Origin: Hysterangium stoloniferum
Lineage: Eukaryota > Basidiomycota > Agaricomycetes > Hysterangiales > Hysterangiaceae
DNA: 64,000 nt
Assembly: GCA_015178975.1 (NCBI GenBank)
Contig: WHVD01000087.1
Location: forward strand, 62,001 to 126,000
Direction: 5' to 3'
Shown here piece by piece: positions 42,739-54,219 of this stretch. The position numbers and the translations under genes were made by a program. A model generated the notes under the pieces. The model did not search any database. It worked only from the letters and a program-made list of their open reading frames with translations, and was not told the DNA's origin. The number at the start of each line of letters is the position of its first letter. The stretch's first letter is position 1.

Positions 42739-44517
42739 ACACAATACAATGAGACTAAGATGGGAAAACAACAAGAACAATAAACCCCAATGAGAATGGA
42801 TATTGGATACTAAGCAGTCAGCTGAGATATATTGATTGGGTATAACATTATGTATAGCTGAGAATATAGTCAGCATAGTCCTAACAATATTCATTCTCTT
42901 AGGTGTATTTGTTTTTCTGCATTATTATAGCTCTCTCTTTGGTTGTATCATGTAACAGGTAAATTTGATATCAATTATTCAAGCCATCAATTAAACTGTC
43001 ATGCTACAGTCCATTTTACCACCCTCAATACAATCTAGGTTCAATTAGTCTACCTTTTTGTTCTCTAATCTCACAGAGACAATTGCTATGGTGCACAGTT
43101 ATGTGCAGCCATACTATATTCTCATTATGTGCAGTTATTGCATAGCAACCATGATTTTAATACACAGTAATGTGCAGTTGTGCAGCATCATTTTATGTAT
43201 ATAAACAGCAGAGATGAATTATGAAATATAAGCCTTTTGAACCATCTTAAACTACACAGTATCATCCCATTTGCATTTATGCATCTTATTCCACATGTTT
43301 CAGGTTTACAGTATCTTACCTTTCTCAGGTTAATGAGAATTATCCTTGTCATTAATGTGACTTACCTTAGTTACACAATCAAAATGAAAGCCATTCATTC
43401 CCTTTTCCATATTCTATTCTACCTTTAAATACTCACAAATAAGAAATTAATAGACTACTGACACACCCAGCCCTTTTATATATCATAGTTGTTGTCCTTA
43501 AGTTGCTGCTAAGTACTTAAGGATTCTCAACAAAAGTGATACATCACAGGTTGGGGTGGGGGTGATCAAGTCTATCAAGTGAGAACTGTGCTTCCATAAC
43601 CCTAGTTTGTTGTAGCCTAGTACTTGTTAGGTATTGTTTTCAGACCTCCTACATGTGCTCTCCATTGTAACTCACTTGTGTCTTGCTCCCAAGTTGGCCA
43701 CATGTTGTGCATCAGTGTCTTGTCTCCACCTCATGTATTAGCAGCAGGGCCTGCCAGCTGGGAACAGTGGGGATTGGATGCAGGTAACCATCAGAATAAA
43801 TGGAGTCCTTATCCTTCTGTTCCCTACTCGGAGACTGAATATCAGGTATTTTAATATCAATTTCAAAATCTGATATAGATCAATGCTCATACTTTCATGT
43901 AGCATGGGCCAGAATTTAGTGAAGGCAGTGAACCAGAGACTCAAGAATCTTACATTTTCCCTCCAAATAGATCAAAACCCCAACCAGTTCAGAAGTGCAA
44001 AGCAGAGGGAATGTGTAAGGAAGCTCTGTTTGAGAAACAGTCTGAAAGAATACTCAGAAAACGACCCAGGCTGAATTATAAGGAGACTTAAAGGTATTAA
44101 AGTGTTTTAATACAAATAAAGAAGTTTTCTGTATATAATTTTCATTTTGAGAGCATATAAAACAATATAGAGCATTTCACACATGTATTTAACATTTTTT
44201 TGAGCCTCTGTCATCCACAGGTAACTGCTGCGACATACAAATTTTTGGTGTAAACCTAGAACCCATGTCATTTACAGTTACATTTTGTTATTTTAGAGTT
44301 TAGTAAGTTTATTTGAGTATTAATATTACTCAAGGAAGGGCTAAAACTAAAGATATGGCAATTAAAGTGGTGCACAAGGTATTTTTCACCAGGAAACTGG
44401 TTCACTAGATGTAACAGTTCTCATGTTTTGATAATCTAATGTCAAATATAATTTTATTTTGATAATTTACAATATAAAATTTACGAAGTATGTACTTAAT
44501 TTGAAAAAAAGAAACAT
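42739..44517. other. AT-rich DNA, no supported gene
   Basis: About 1.8 kb. Frames at 43237-43428, 43624-43854 and 43883-44074 are short and lack motifs. No LTR ends, terminal repeats or tandem arrays were recognised. Confidence 0.35.
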
Positions 44518-44560
44518 GTCGCGGCACTTGCGCGGCACTTTCCTATAGCCCGCCAGATGG
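44518..44560. repeat. GC-rich short inverted repeat, left side of host-gene island
   Basis: It reads gtcgcggca..tgcgcggcactttcc. The reverse complement of its core, ggaaagtgccgcgca, recurs at 51471-51485 in inverted orientation, beyond the two host genes. A third diverged copy lies at 40171-40231. Confidence 0.55.
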
Positions 44561-45377
44561 TACCGTGATGACGAGTCGATCCTGGAAATGTCACAGGGTG
44601 ATGGCCCTATTGCCATCGTATTGAAACAATCATGCCTTTGTTCGTCTATGCGCGCTGCGGGTGTCGTGAATATCGGGTGGTGAATATCAAGTAGATGTTT
44701 CTTCAAGAGTTAAGGTACGCACGTAACTCGCACACAGAGCACCCAGGGCATTCAGCGGAATAGTGAAGGACTCTTTTGAAGAACATGTGGGTATAGTATA
44801 GCTAGGAGAGCATGTTCGTGGTCTGTTGAGAGGGGATTGAAAGCCAGCATCACTGACGGCGCCGAATGTCGCCGTTTTTTCACAGGAGGGAGCGGTGCAA
44901 TTGCAAGGGAATGTGTCACATATTCCCACTATCGTTTGACGTGGCGGATTTATGGAACTACGATAATCCTAAACAGCATAAAAGGTGTCTATATCCAACT
45001 TTAATTGCGTCGAAACTCCCTTCTATGAAAGTTCTGAAATCCGGCCTGGGGTTGGTAGGATTGGTTTTATCACAATGGGTCCAAGTTTCTAGAGAAATTT
45101 AGTTTTGCCCCAACCACATATTTTTAGTCCTAAATTCAACATCTATATGTCTCTTCTAAGAGTTTCAAGCTCTTGTGGTTGCATGTGGACCAATTTATGG
45201 GCGCTAGTTTCGCGTCTCTCCCCGCTGTACTGAACTTTTCAGCCATAAACGAGCCCCGGCATCCTGCTTCGGGTTGATCTATTGTAAGTAATATACAAGT
45301 ACGGGATGAAGTTGGTGTATAAGGGCTCATTCTGTTGCAAAACAGGACGAAGACCCTCTGTATATCGGTTCGAAACC

Positions 45378-48300
45378 ATGGATGATATCGATATGGAACG
45401 AACGCCTTCGCCAGGCCCCCCAACGCGGTCAATAGAGGTCATATTACCCCACGAGATTATTATAATTAATCTGGATGAATCCTTGGACCCAAATCCGGAA
45501 GCTATCATTGAGATTTTGCTCGAAGGAAATTGTAAAGTATGGATGTGGACCAAACTGGCCGGCGAATATTGGCGAAGGGGCCAATTGAACGGCGCTGAAA
45601 AGATTGCTCTGGCTGGAGTAGACTGTGAGTGAACAATGGGAGCCTTTTCGTGACAAGCTGTCTCTGAGTATGTTGTGTGTAGTCTTCAAGTCACTCCAGG
45701 CTACTTCCTCGCTGCCACCTGTATACACGTTACTGGCAAACATCCGTATGGCAAGAGCTCGTCAAGCCCCAAAGATGCGGCTCGAAGGAGCGCGTGAGTC
45801 GCTTTCAATGCCGGAGTGATCCCTGCTGAACATATTATATTAGAACGTGATATTCTCGTGGAACCACTAAAGGATGTCTACTATAAGGAGGCTGCACAGT
45901 ATTTAAACGATGCAGCAACTGTCGCGAGCGAAGTCGGAGGGGATGAATCGACGATTGTGGCTTTCTTATCCCGAGGTTAGGAAGGAAATAGGCCCCTTTC
46001 TTTTGTTGTCTGCTGACATTGATTGATTTTAGGTATACTCCAGCTGGCTCAACGGAATCTCGATAACGCCTTGTCATCCTTTGATGGTGTCTTGTCGCGA
46101 TCGCCGACTAACCTCATTGCGCTTATGGGAAAGGCGAGAGTGTTTTATGCACAGCGCAAGTACCAGCCTTCCCTTAAACTGTTTCAAGACGTTCTTCGAC
46201 TCAGCCCTACGTGCACGCCGGATCCGCGTATAGGCATTGGTCTTTGCCTATGGGCACTTGGTAATAGAGAAAAGGCAAAAGCTGCCTGGCGACGAAGCTT
46301 GGATGTGGTGAGTAGCAAGGAGCTTACAGAGTTTCATATCGTTGGTTAACAATCGTATTTAGAACCCTGACGAATGGCCTGCCCAACTCCTTCTCGGTAT
46401 CGAACAACTCAACCAGAGCAAAGACTACAACCGCTCCGAGGCAAGCCGTGCGGATTCCGCTCAATCAGGCTACAAGTTCGTCGAAAAGGCTTTCAACACT
46501 AACAAGCAAAGTGCCGCCGCTGCGAATGTTCTTAGCGCCCTTTTCCTTCGCAAGGGCAATTACGGCACCGCTCTTAAGCTAGCAGAACGCACCATCCAGT
46601 ACGCCGACACGCTTGTTATACTTTCAGATGGATATATTCGGGCGGCATTGGTCTCACATGCAGAGGGTGAAATGGGAGAAGCGATGAAACATTACATGGC
46701 AGCAAAGGACGGGATGCCAAGTAATATCCTTGCCAATGTCGGGCTCGCCCAGATGTATATCCACACTGGTAAGCATCACCCCTACTTCTCGTCCCTCCCG
46801 CCTTAACCAACTAAATCACGCCAGATGAAATACCGGCCGCCATCGATACCCTTGACCGTCTTCTGACCCCGCCCAATCCCCAAAAATCCCTCGAAGCCAT
46901 GATCATGCTTGCTTCTCTCCGGGCTCATCCCCGCCGCGGTGTCTCCGCCGCCGACGCGTCAAACGACCGACTTCGTGCTCGTGACCTTTTCGAGCGCATC
47001 TGCAAGGAAATCCAACTGCCTCAAGGCGTGGGTACCGTACGCCGGCTTGGCGAGGATATGGACATGTGGATCGAGCTTGCGCGGTTGTGGGAAGGAGATA
47101 ACCTCCAGAAGACGATACGAGCGTATAAGGAGGCATCGAGGGTCAGCAGGGAGCGGAGTCCGGACGGCGAAGATCCAAGGCTGTTAAATAACTTGGCGGC
47201 TCTGCGGCATTTGGAGGGGACCCCACAAGAAGCGAGGGCGATGTATGAAGAGGCGCTTGTTATGGCCAAGGGGAATGAGGAGTTGAGCACGACAATACTG
47301 TACAACTTGGCGCGATGTTACGAGGACTTGAGAGAGGTGTCAATGGCGCAGGAAGCTTACGATAAGCTTCTTGCACGACATCCGGAGTATACGGATGGTG
47401 AGTGGCTATGACAGTGTCTTCTATTGACCACTATTACTAACATCATGGCGCAGCTAAAATCCGCCAGGCCCAAATGCTCCAAACCCTCAACCAGGTGAAC
47501 GAGGCCCATGAACTCCTTAAACAAGCCCTCGCATCCCAGAGCGGCAACCTCAACCTCCGTGCCTTCTACACCTTTTTCCTCCTCCAAACCCACCTGTATA
47601 AGCCTGCTAAAGACTTCGCCTTCGCGACGCTCAAAGACCACGACAAACATGACATCTACACACTCTGTGCAGCAGGCTTCATCATATACACTCAAGCGCG
47701 CGAGAGCCGCGACCCCAGTGCCGACGGACAGAAACAACGCCGGCAGGGCTTCGTGCGGGCGGCAGAGTTATATGAGAAGGCGCTGAGCCTCGATCCGATG
47801 TGTGCGGTTGCGGCGCAGGGGCTGGCGATTGTCGTGGCGGAGGATGCCCTCGGCCCGAATGCGGCGGGAGGCCAGTACGAAGACGCTGGCCAGAGGGCGA
47901 AGAATGCGAGGGAGGCGCTGGATGTGTTCGCGAAGGTGAGGGAGAGCGTGACGGATGGGAGCGTCTATGCGAATATGGGGCATTGTCATTATGCAAGGGA
48001 CGAGTTTGAAAGGGCAATTGAAAGCGTATGTCTGTTTTGTAAGTGTGCTCGTGTTTATGATAATTGACTATTTTTTTTTTTTTTGCAGTATGAGACGGCA
48101 TCGAGACGATTCTATAATGGTCAGAATGTTCCGGTTCTCCTGTGTCTCTCGCGATCGTGGTATGGCAAAGCAAACAAAGACCAAAAGTACGATGCCATGC
48201 AGACCGCGCTCAAGTATGCTCAAGCAGTGAGTTGTGTTTGTTATCACTTTGTTGATGCAAATTTACGACATCTCCAAGGCCTTTCATCTTCACCCGAGCG

Positions 48301-49338
48301 ACAAGGCAATCCTCTACAATATCGCCATGATCCAACAAAAGGCTACCGAACTGTTGTTCGCCATGCCACCAGCCAAACGCTCTCTGGAGGACCTCAAACG
48401 GGCCATCGACCAGGCTAACCATGCACAAAAGTGCGTCACTACCCATTCAATAGCTTTGTGTTTTAACTAATGTGCCCTCTTCGTCTATTTGTGTAGACTA
48501 TTCGGCTCCTTGGCAGCAGACAAGGCGCAGAACTTGCCCTATAATCGCGAAATCGCCGATCAGAGGCGAAAGTACGGCGAAAGTATGCTGCGAAAGGGGG
48601 CCGAGCATCTCGGGACGCAGGAACAGTACGAAACTGAGATGAAGGAAAAGTTGGAGCTGGCACGTCAGAAACGACAGGAGGAGAAGGACCGTATCAATGC
48701 TCTCGAGGTTTGTCTCTGTGCCCACTCACCTTCTTGTGTGCATATTGAGTTTATATCAATTTTCAGCGCGAGCGCATGGAGAAGTTGCGTATCGAAGCTG
48801 AGGAGCTGGCTAAACAGCGACGGCAAGCGCGTGAGGAGGCGTTGGCCTGGACCGCAGCTGCAAAGCTGGCCGAGAGTGATGAAGAGAAGGAAAAGCGGTC
48901 TAGGAAGACAAAGAAACCCAAGGCACAGGCGGTAGATGGTGCGGCAAGTGGTGACGAAGTACCAGAAGGCGGGGAAAAGAAGAAGAAACGAAAACGGGTT
49001 AGGAAGCATGGTGGTTCACCGGGGGCGAACGTGGGAGAAGAGGACCGCGAGGATGAGGCGGTTTTCAGTGGTGCGGGTGATGTCGAAGAGCCACGATCAA
49101 AGAAGGTAAGTGCTATCGTCATTTTTACATATACATATACTGATGCACACCTCTAGCGTGTGACCAAGAAGCGGGTAAAGGATGATGATGATGATGAGCC
49201 TGTTGCGACGACCACCTCGCGCTCAAGAAAGCAATTGTACGTTATACCTGTTCCGATTCGTACCTTTATATAACTGACTATCTTCCCAAATTTAGCAAAA
49301 GTAAGGAGGTAATATCGGATTCGGACGAGGAGATGTAG
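45378..49338 (+). CDS. CTR9: CTR9: PAF1 complex subunit, TPR protein
   Basis: Thirteen exons: 45378-45624, 45683-45793, 45844-45975, 46033-46307, 46363-46768, 46825-47397, 47454-48025, 48089-48226, 48279-48430, 48497-48707, 48767-49105, 49157-49236, 49296-49338. They sum to 3279 nt, 1092 codons plus TAG, close to the ~1080-1170 aa usual for Ctr9. All introns are about 50-63 nt with GT..AG ends. Tetratricopeptide-type helical repeats run from about residue 130 to 840, with typical Ctr9 segments (DVYYKEAAQYLNDA; AFHLHPSDKAILYNIAMIQQ). A charged coiled coil (about 905-965) follows, then a Lys/Glu-rich tail ending SDSDEEM. Ctr9 scaffolds the nuclear PAF1 complex, which rides on RNA polymerase II and promotes H2B ubiquitination and H3K4/K36 methylation. 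It appears intact, and its CpGs are not depleted, unlike the surrounding elements. Confidence 0.93.
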
Positions 49339-49870
49339 CTTTAATGTCATGCATGTGCCTATCTTGCTGTTTTTGTAGTGTATCAATATGTTGGCCTTTA
49401 CTAAGAGTTTTTTTTTGTAATCTAGTTTTCATTAGCGAGTACAATCGATGAGCGTTGTTTCGTCAGCTATAAATGTCTCACTGATAACCGACTGACATGA
49501 CCCCTTCCTGCCAGTGATCGCCCGATGGTTTCTCCGAAATAGCTCATTATTCCCTGCTGACAGATGACGCATATCTATGTAATCAAGATCTTGTTGAAAA
49601 TATGATATCAATCATGACAGGACTGGCTTGAATGCTCGTTCTGAGCCCGAAGGTCCGGTAATAAATTTCCCCTAGTAGGGAACAGCAGCACACACATTGG
49701 GTGCCAGTAATAGTCTCTTCCGCATTACCCCGTAACCTTACATGGTCCATCCAGTACAAGATAAGCGTGGGTGTCGTAGCCCATTCTCTGCAATATGTAA
49801 ACATGACGGTATCAGGATAGACGTACTCAAGCTCGAAGCGTCTCATCTTTAGACTCCCCCTTCTTGTATC

Positions 49871-51036
49871 ATGTCCGACAATACGCCACCCCCACCGAAC
49901 CCACCTCCACCTATCAAACTAGAGCTCATTACTAATTCTCTGCGCAACACAACCATTTCGGATTCCACTGATAACATCTACCACGAGGTCCGGACTGAAT
50001 CGTGGATTCCTCTCCATACAAAGGTTAAACGACTGGACCCCGAGGCTCTGGGTAAGTTTCTTCTATTCAGACTATCTTTTCGACCTGTTTCATCGATCTT
50101 GAGTTGCCTTGACATCGATCTCGTTTTTTCTGTCTGGATTTTTCTGGATTTCGCTTTAAAGAGTTGTTAGCTGATCAAGAACCACTATAGATCATCTGGT
50201 GGATAACCCGGATGCCAACAAGGTCATGGAATGGAGACATAAACTTCAGCGGGCCTTCTTAAATAAAACGACCCCCAAAGCGGAGGTGAGCAGCTTATAC
50301 TCCAAGCCACTTGATTTCTGCTTTCCTCTCTTCTGTTCCTCTGTATCGTGGACCTATGTTGCACATCCTCAAATTTGATATGTTGATTTCTGTACCTTTT
50401 CTTTGATTTTCAAAAATTCCGAATTTTTTTCGCTGATTTTGCATCTGTCTTTTAGGAAATGCCAGAATATGATCAACTCTTCACAATTATTGAGAACCAC
50501 GAGGTCACAATCGAGCAGCTCGCTGTACGTCCTGTCTATAAGCAGTTTGGCTATGACTTATTGATTCCGCGTTGACCTTCTCCCACCGCCTTTGTCCTCG
50601 TTGTCTGTCAAACCTTATGACTGCCAACTATGCTAACTTTGGTATCACGTGTTGGTTCGATCGCTGTTTCGGGTCCGCTGTGCAGTTTTCCAAGCTCGGC
50701 AAATTAATGCGCCACATTTCGCGGCTAGATCAAACAAGATATCCGATTGCAAATGAAGAACAATACAATATTCGTGGACGTGCAGACGCTCTCTTGGAGA
50801 AATGGCAAAAAATGATAGAGCTATCGGGCGCCAACGGGGGCAGTGTTAACGGATCCAAGGCTGAGAAGGCCGAGAAATCGACGACTAAGACTGTTGAATT
50901 CAAGGAGTCCGAGGCTAAGCCCTCGACCAATGGAAATACGAGTGTCGACAAGCCGGACAATGATGCACCAGAGACTGATGTGACCGTTGCCCCAACTGCA
51001 GATGAGGAATTTCCTAAGGATATTGCAGACGATTGA
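49871..51036 (+). CDS. TFIIS-N/LEDGF-domain-like nuclear protein
   Basis: Four exons: 49871-50051, 50191-50285, 50456-50524, 50686-51036. They sum to 696 nt (231 codons plus TGA) with GT..AG introns of 139-170 nt. After a proline-rich start (TPPPPNPPPPIKLE), residues about 50-165 form a predicted four- or five-helix bundle: DHLVDNPDANKVMEWRHKLQ, YDQLFTIIENHEVTIEQL, KLGKLMRHISRL, and NIRGRADALLEKWQKMI. The last motif is typical of TFIIS N-terminal/LEDGF-type domains, which bind disordered transcription-elongation partners. The C-terminal 65 residues are charged and disordered. The family assignment is by pattern only. The gene lies 532 bp downstream of CTR9 on the same strand, another elongation-related gene; co-function is suggestive, not shown. 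Confidence 0.75.
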
Positions 51037-51670
51037 ACATCGTTGGTAATATCCATTGATATGCCTAACTCCTACCTTCGGCCGTCCCCTCCCCTCCTCC
51101 TCTTGTGTATCTTATTGGACCACAAAGGTCTTAAATCCGCGCAACCTATCCCTTTCGGTGTCTGGAGCCATTGCTTTACTGTAGATGTACGTTTTCCAAT
51201 CTTAGCCAAAACAGCCTGTTATTTTTCAATAACGTGTCTTTGTGCCTTTGTCGTCGCTTTGCCGTATGTGTTGGTCGGTGTCTGCTGTCAGTGCCTCTAT
51301 CTTTTCCTTTATCTTTATCTTTTGTGCTCGTTCTATTTTCCCGAATCTTCAGTTGCTATTTCATGCTGTTTCTACTCTTGTCACTAGTATTATGATTGAG
51401 AAATGAAATTGAGTTGTCGCACCTGATTATGAAGTGATAAATGACTTGGAAGCGCCAGATGGGGGCCATGGGAAAGTGCCGCGCAGGGTGTCGCAACTGC
51501 CGCGACTACCGCGAACACCTCAAAATGCCCTCAAAAACACATTTGACTAGCATAAATAGATATAACTTTCCATTTATACTTCATAATACATCAATATGTG
51601 TACTGGGGGACTGTTAATTTACTTTAAGACTTAGATTTAATGTTTAAAATAGTGTATTAGGCCCTTTTTT
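51037..51670. other. 3' flank of host-gene island
   Basis: The likely 3' UTR is pyrimidine-rich (51070-51400). The short inverted repeat matching 44518-44560 lies at 51455-51505. No further gene before satellite field C begins at about 51671. Confidence 0.5.
51455..51505. repeat. GC-rich short inverted repeat, right side of host-gene island
   Basis: It contains ggaaagtgccgcgca followed by ctgccgcgac, the inverted counterpart of 44518-44560, with a 12 bp spacer difference. Confidence 0.55.
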
Positions 51671-51830
51671 AATAGCATACAAGCTTAGGAACCCTTGCTA
51701 CGCTGCGGGGCGGTCGCGAAGCGACCGGCCCCACAACTTCGCTGCGGGTTCCAGCTTGTTGGGGGGCGAAGCCCCCCAAACCCCCCCCCGTGTCGACAAC
51801 TTTTAAGTATTTCTGAGACTCATTGTTTGA
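51671..51830. repeat. Satellite field C, hairpin module (least decayed copy)
   Basis: Hairpin 1 (51707-51732) is GGGGCGGTCGC-gaa-GCGACCGGCCCC and hairpin 2 (51759-51779) is TTGGGGGGC-gaa-GCCCCCCAA. Both have a GCGAAGC core, a sequence known to form an unusually stable mini-hairpin in DNA. The boundary aagtatttctgagactcatt follows. Confidence 0.85.
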
Positions 51831-52004
51831 ATGGAAACTGTTCAGAGAACGGAAACTGTTCAGAGAACGGAAACTGTTCAGAGAACGGAAACTGTTCAGA
51901 GAACGGAAACTGTTCAGAGAACGGAAACTGTTCAGAGAACGGAAACTGTTCAGAGAACGGAAACTGTTCAGAGAACGGAAACTGTTCAGAGAACGGAAAC
52001 TGTG
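51831..52004. repeat. 18 bp minisatellite (ggaaactgttcagagaac), about 9.5 copies
   Basis: Nearly perfect 18 bp units. All plus-strand frames stay open because 18 is a multiple of 3; the peptides are artefacts. Confidence 0.95.
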
Positions 52005-52348
52005 TATACTTGTGGGTGCACTCAGCACCAAATGAAACTCAGACACACTTTTTACCCAAGCACCACCACCCATAAGACATAAACTAGGTCTACTATGAGT
52101 GGTGATCAGGGTAATGTGTCAGCTACCACATAGGTAGTATTATCTGAACTACTGAACACTTCTGGCCTCGAACTATATATAACAGTCGAGGCCTCCACTC
52201 GATCCATCGCACTCGTTGACTCCTGCATCATCTAGTGCTCTCTCTCTCACTTTCTCTCATATCGCACTGAAAAGGTCGATTCCTCCTCTTCTACTCATTT
52301 CTTTGTATATAGAGCAATTAGAACTTCCACCACCCTTCACACACGGAA
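52005..52348 (+). repeat. Truncated LTR fragment (relative of 41940-42558)
   Basis: Shared strings include cttgtgggtgca, aactcagacaca and the 3' end 'tagaacttccaccacccttc' followed by acaca. The 5' half is absent. It interrupts the purine-rich array, which resumes at 52349. Confidence 0.7.
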
Positions 52349-52890
52349 TGGAAAGTGTTCAGGGAATGGAAAGTGTTCAGGGAAGGGAAAGCGTTTAGGG
52401 AAGGGAAAGTGTTCAGGGAATGGAAAGTGTTCTAAAGGAAACACCCGTTACAACGGAAACACCTGTTACAATGGAAACACCCGTTACAACAGAAGGAAAC
52501 AACAGTTACAAAGGAAACACCTGTTACAAAGGCAGGAAACAACAGTTACAAAAGAAAACCATATTACAAAAGAAAACAACAGTTACAAAAGAAAACCATG
52601 GTTACAAAAGAAAACAACAGTTACAAAAGAAAACCATGGTTACAAAAGAAAACAACAGTTACAAAAGAAAACCATGGTTACAAAAGAAAACAACAGTTAC
52701 AAAAGAAAACAATGGTTACAAAAGAAAACAATAGTCACAAAAGGAATAAGGTTACAAAAGGGAACAATGGTTACAAAAGGAATAAGGTTACAAAAGGGAA
52801 CAATGGCTACAAAAGGGAATAACAGTTACAAAAAGAACTACAGTTACAAGGAGAATAAAGGTTTCGAAAAGAACCACTGTTCCAATGGTT
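52349..52890. repeat. Purine-rich and 'gttacaaaa' arrays of field C
   Basis: First, ~16 bp units ggaatggaaagtgttcag (52349-52440), then acacc(c/t)gttacaa units. A 38 bp higher-order unit follows, with gaaaacaacagttacaaaa alternating with gaaaaccatggttacaaaa (about 52555-52740), and it ends in ggttccactg-like strings. Non-coding. Confidence 0.85.
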
Positions 52891-52919
52891 GAATTGACTG
52901 CCACTTGCAAATAACTACA

Positions 52920-53179
52920 GTGGTCACCTGATTTATTTATCTTCATTTAATATATTTTATTTTGATTCTGTATTTTATTCTGACTTATTGTATTTTATTT
53001 GGATTTATTATATTGTATTTGGATTTATTGTATTTAATGTTGATTTATTTTATTTTATTTTGATTTATTGTTATTTCATCTTGATTTATCATATTGTATT
53101 TCGATTTATTCTATTTTATTTTATTTTTAAACATTTTACTTTCATTTATTCTATTTTATTTGAATTATTCTGATTTTAT
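52920..53179. repeat. AT-rich array of field C
   Basis: Units with core tttattttgatttattgta, as in fields A and B. Confidence 0.85.
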
Positions 53180-53600
53180 CAACATTTTCCCGGAAATTAT
53201 AGACCTCCCAGTGATATGCCATCCTTCTCTGGGGAACCGGCTTTGAAATGCCTCCGTTGAAGGGTGTGGAAATTGTGTCTGTGAAAGGCATGGGAAATTC
53301 CCCTGGGAGATTTGTGGGAAATGTGTCTATGAGGGGCGCGGAAAATGCATCCATGGCAACAGAATTGCTCCCCTGATGATCAAAATAATACTCCCACACA
53401 TGTCGAAATACTTCCGCACGTCACAGAAATGATTCCACATGGCATGGGAAATTCATCCAGAAAGGTCATGGGAAATGTGTCTCTGAGGAATGTGGGAAAT
53501 GTGTTTATAAGGGGTGTGGGAAATTCACCCAGCAGAGCTGTGGGCTGTGGGAAATGTGATCTTGAGGGGTGTGGGAAATGCTACCACACATGCAACAAAT
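53180..53600. repeat. 'catgggaaat' module of field C
   Basis: It starts with cccggaaattatagacctcc and 'ctctggggaaccggctt', then irregular repeats of tgtgggaaatgtg. Collinear with 37376-37608. Confidence 0.75.
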
Positions 53601-54219
53601 GCTTCCGTGCATGTAACAATACTCCCATGGCATTGAATACCTCCACGCATGTGACATAATACTCCCGCGCATGTCAAAATACTCCTGTGCGCATAAAAAT
53701 ACCTCTATGTGTGTAAAAATACCTCCATGTATGTGACAAAATACTCCTGCACATGTATAAATACATCCATGTGTCACAAAATACTTCTGCGCCATCATAA
53801 AATACTTCCGCACCATCACAAAATACTTCTGTGCTGTCACAAAATACTTCCGTGTTGTCACAAAATACTCTTGTGGCCCCAACAATGCTCCCACGAACGC
53901 AGAAATGCTCCTGCGAATGCCAAAAAGCCTCCGGATTTGCTCCCATGCTGACTAATAACTCCCTTTGGGTGCTAACACACCCTCAGCTTAGTCACACAGT
54001 CAGGTTTGGGCGCTGTGCGCCCTCCCAAATATGGCCTGCAGCGCCTAGGAACGCACACAGACCCACCATGCTCCTTTCACTTATTGGACAAGCCTTGGAA
54101 CCCTTGCTATGCTGTGGGGCAGTCGCTCTGCAACCAACCCCACTGCTCGCTGCAGGCTCTGGCTTGTTGGGGGGCAAAGCCCCCCAAACCCCCCCATGTC
54201 CATGACTCTTAAGTATTTC
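53601..54219. repeat. 'acaaaatactcc' module and second hairpin module of field C
   Basis: ~28 bp units (acaaaatacttccg core, 53640-53880) are followed by aaaaagcctccggatttgct and a second, more decayed hairpin module (hairpin 2 at 54167-54187 with loop aaa). So one full period (about 2.4 kb) lies between the hairpins at 51707 and 54117. Confidence 0.8.

Noticed and set aside
43624..44074. Short plus-strand frames in AT-rich DNA
   Set aside because: No family motif, no exon structure, low codon quality; kept only as unassigned DNA.
49583..49846. 87-codon minus-strand frame between CTR9 and the next gene
   Set aside because: Lies in the short promoter interval, has no motif and no splice signals; probably chance.
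53505..53951. Cys/Tyr-rich frames with zinc-finger-like spacing
   Set aside because: Artefact of the 'acaaaatactcc' repeat module; similar peptides occur at 39511-39982 for the same reason.
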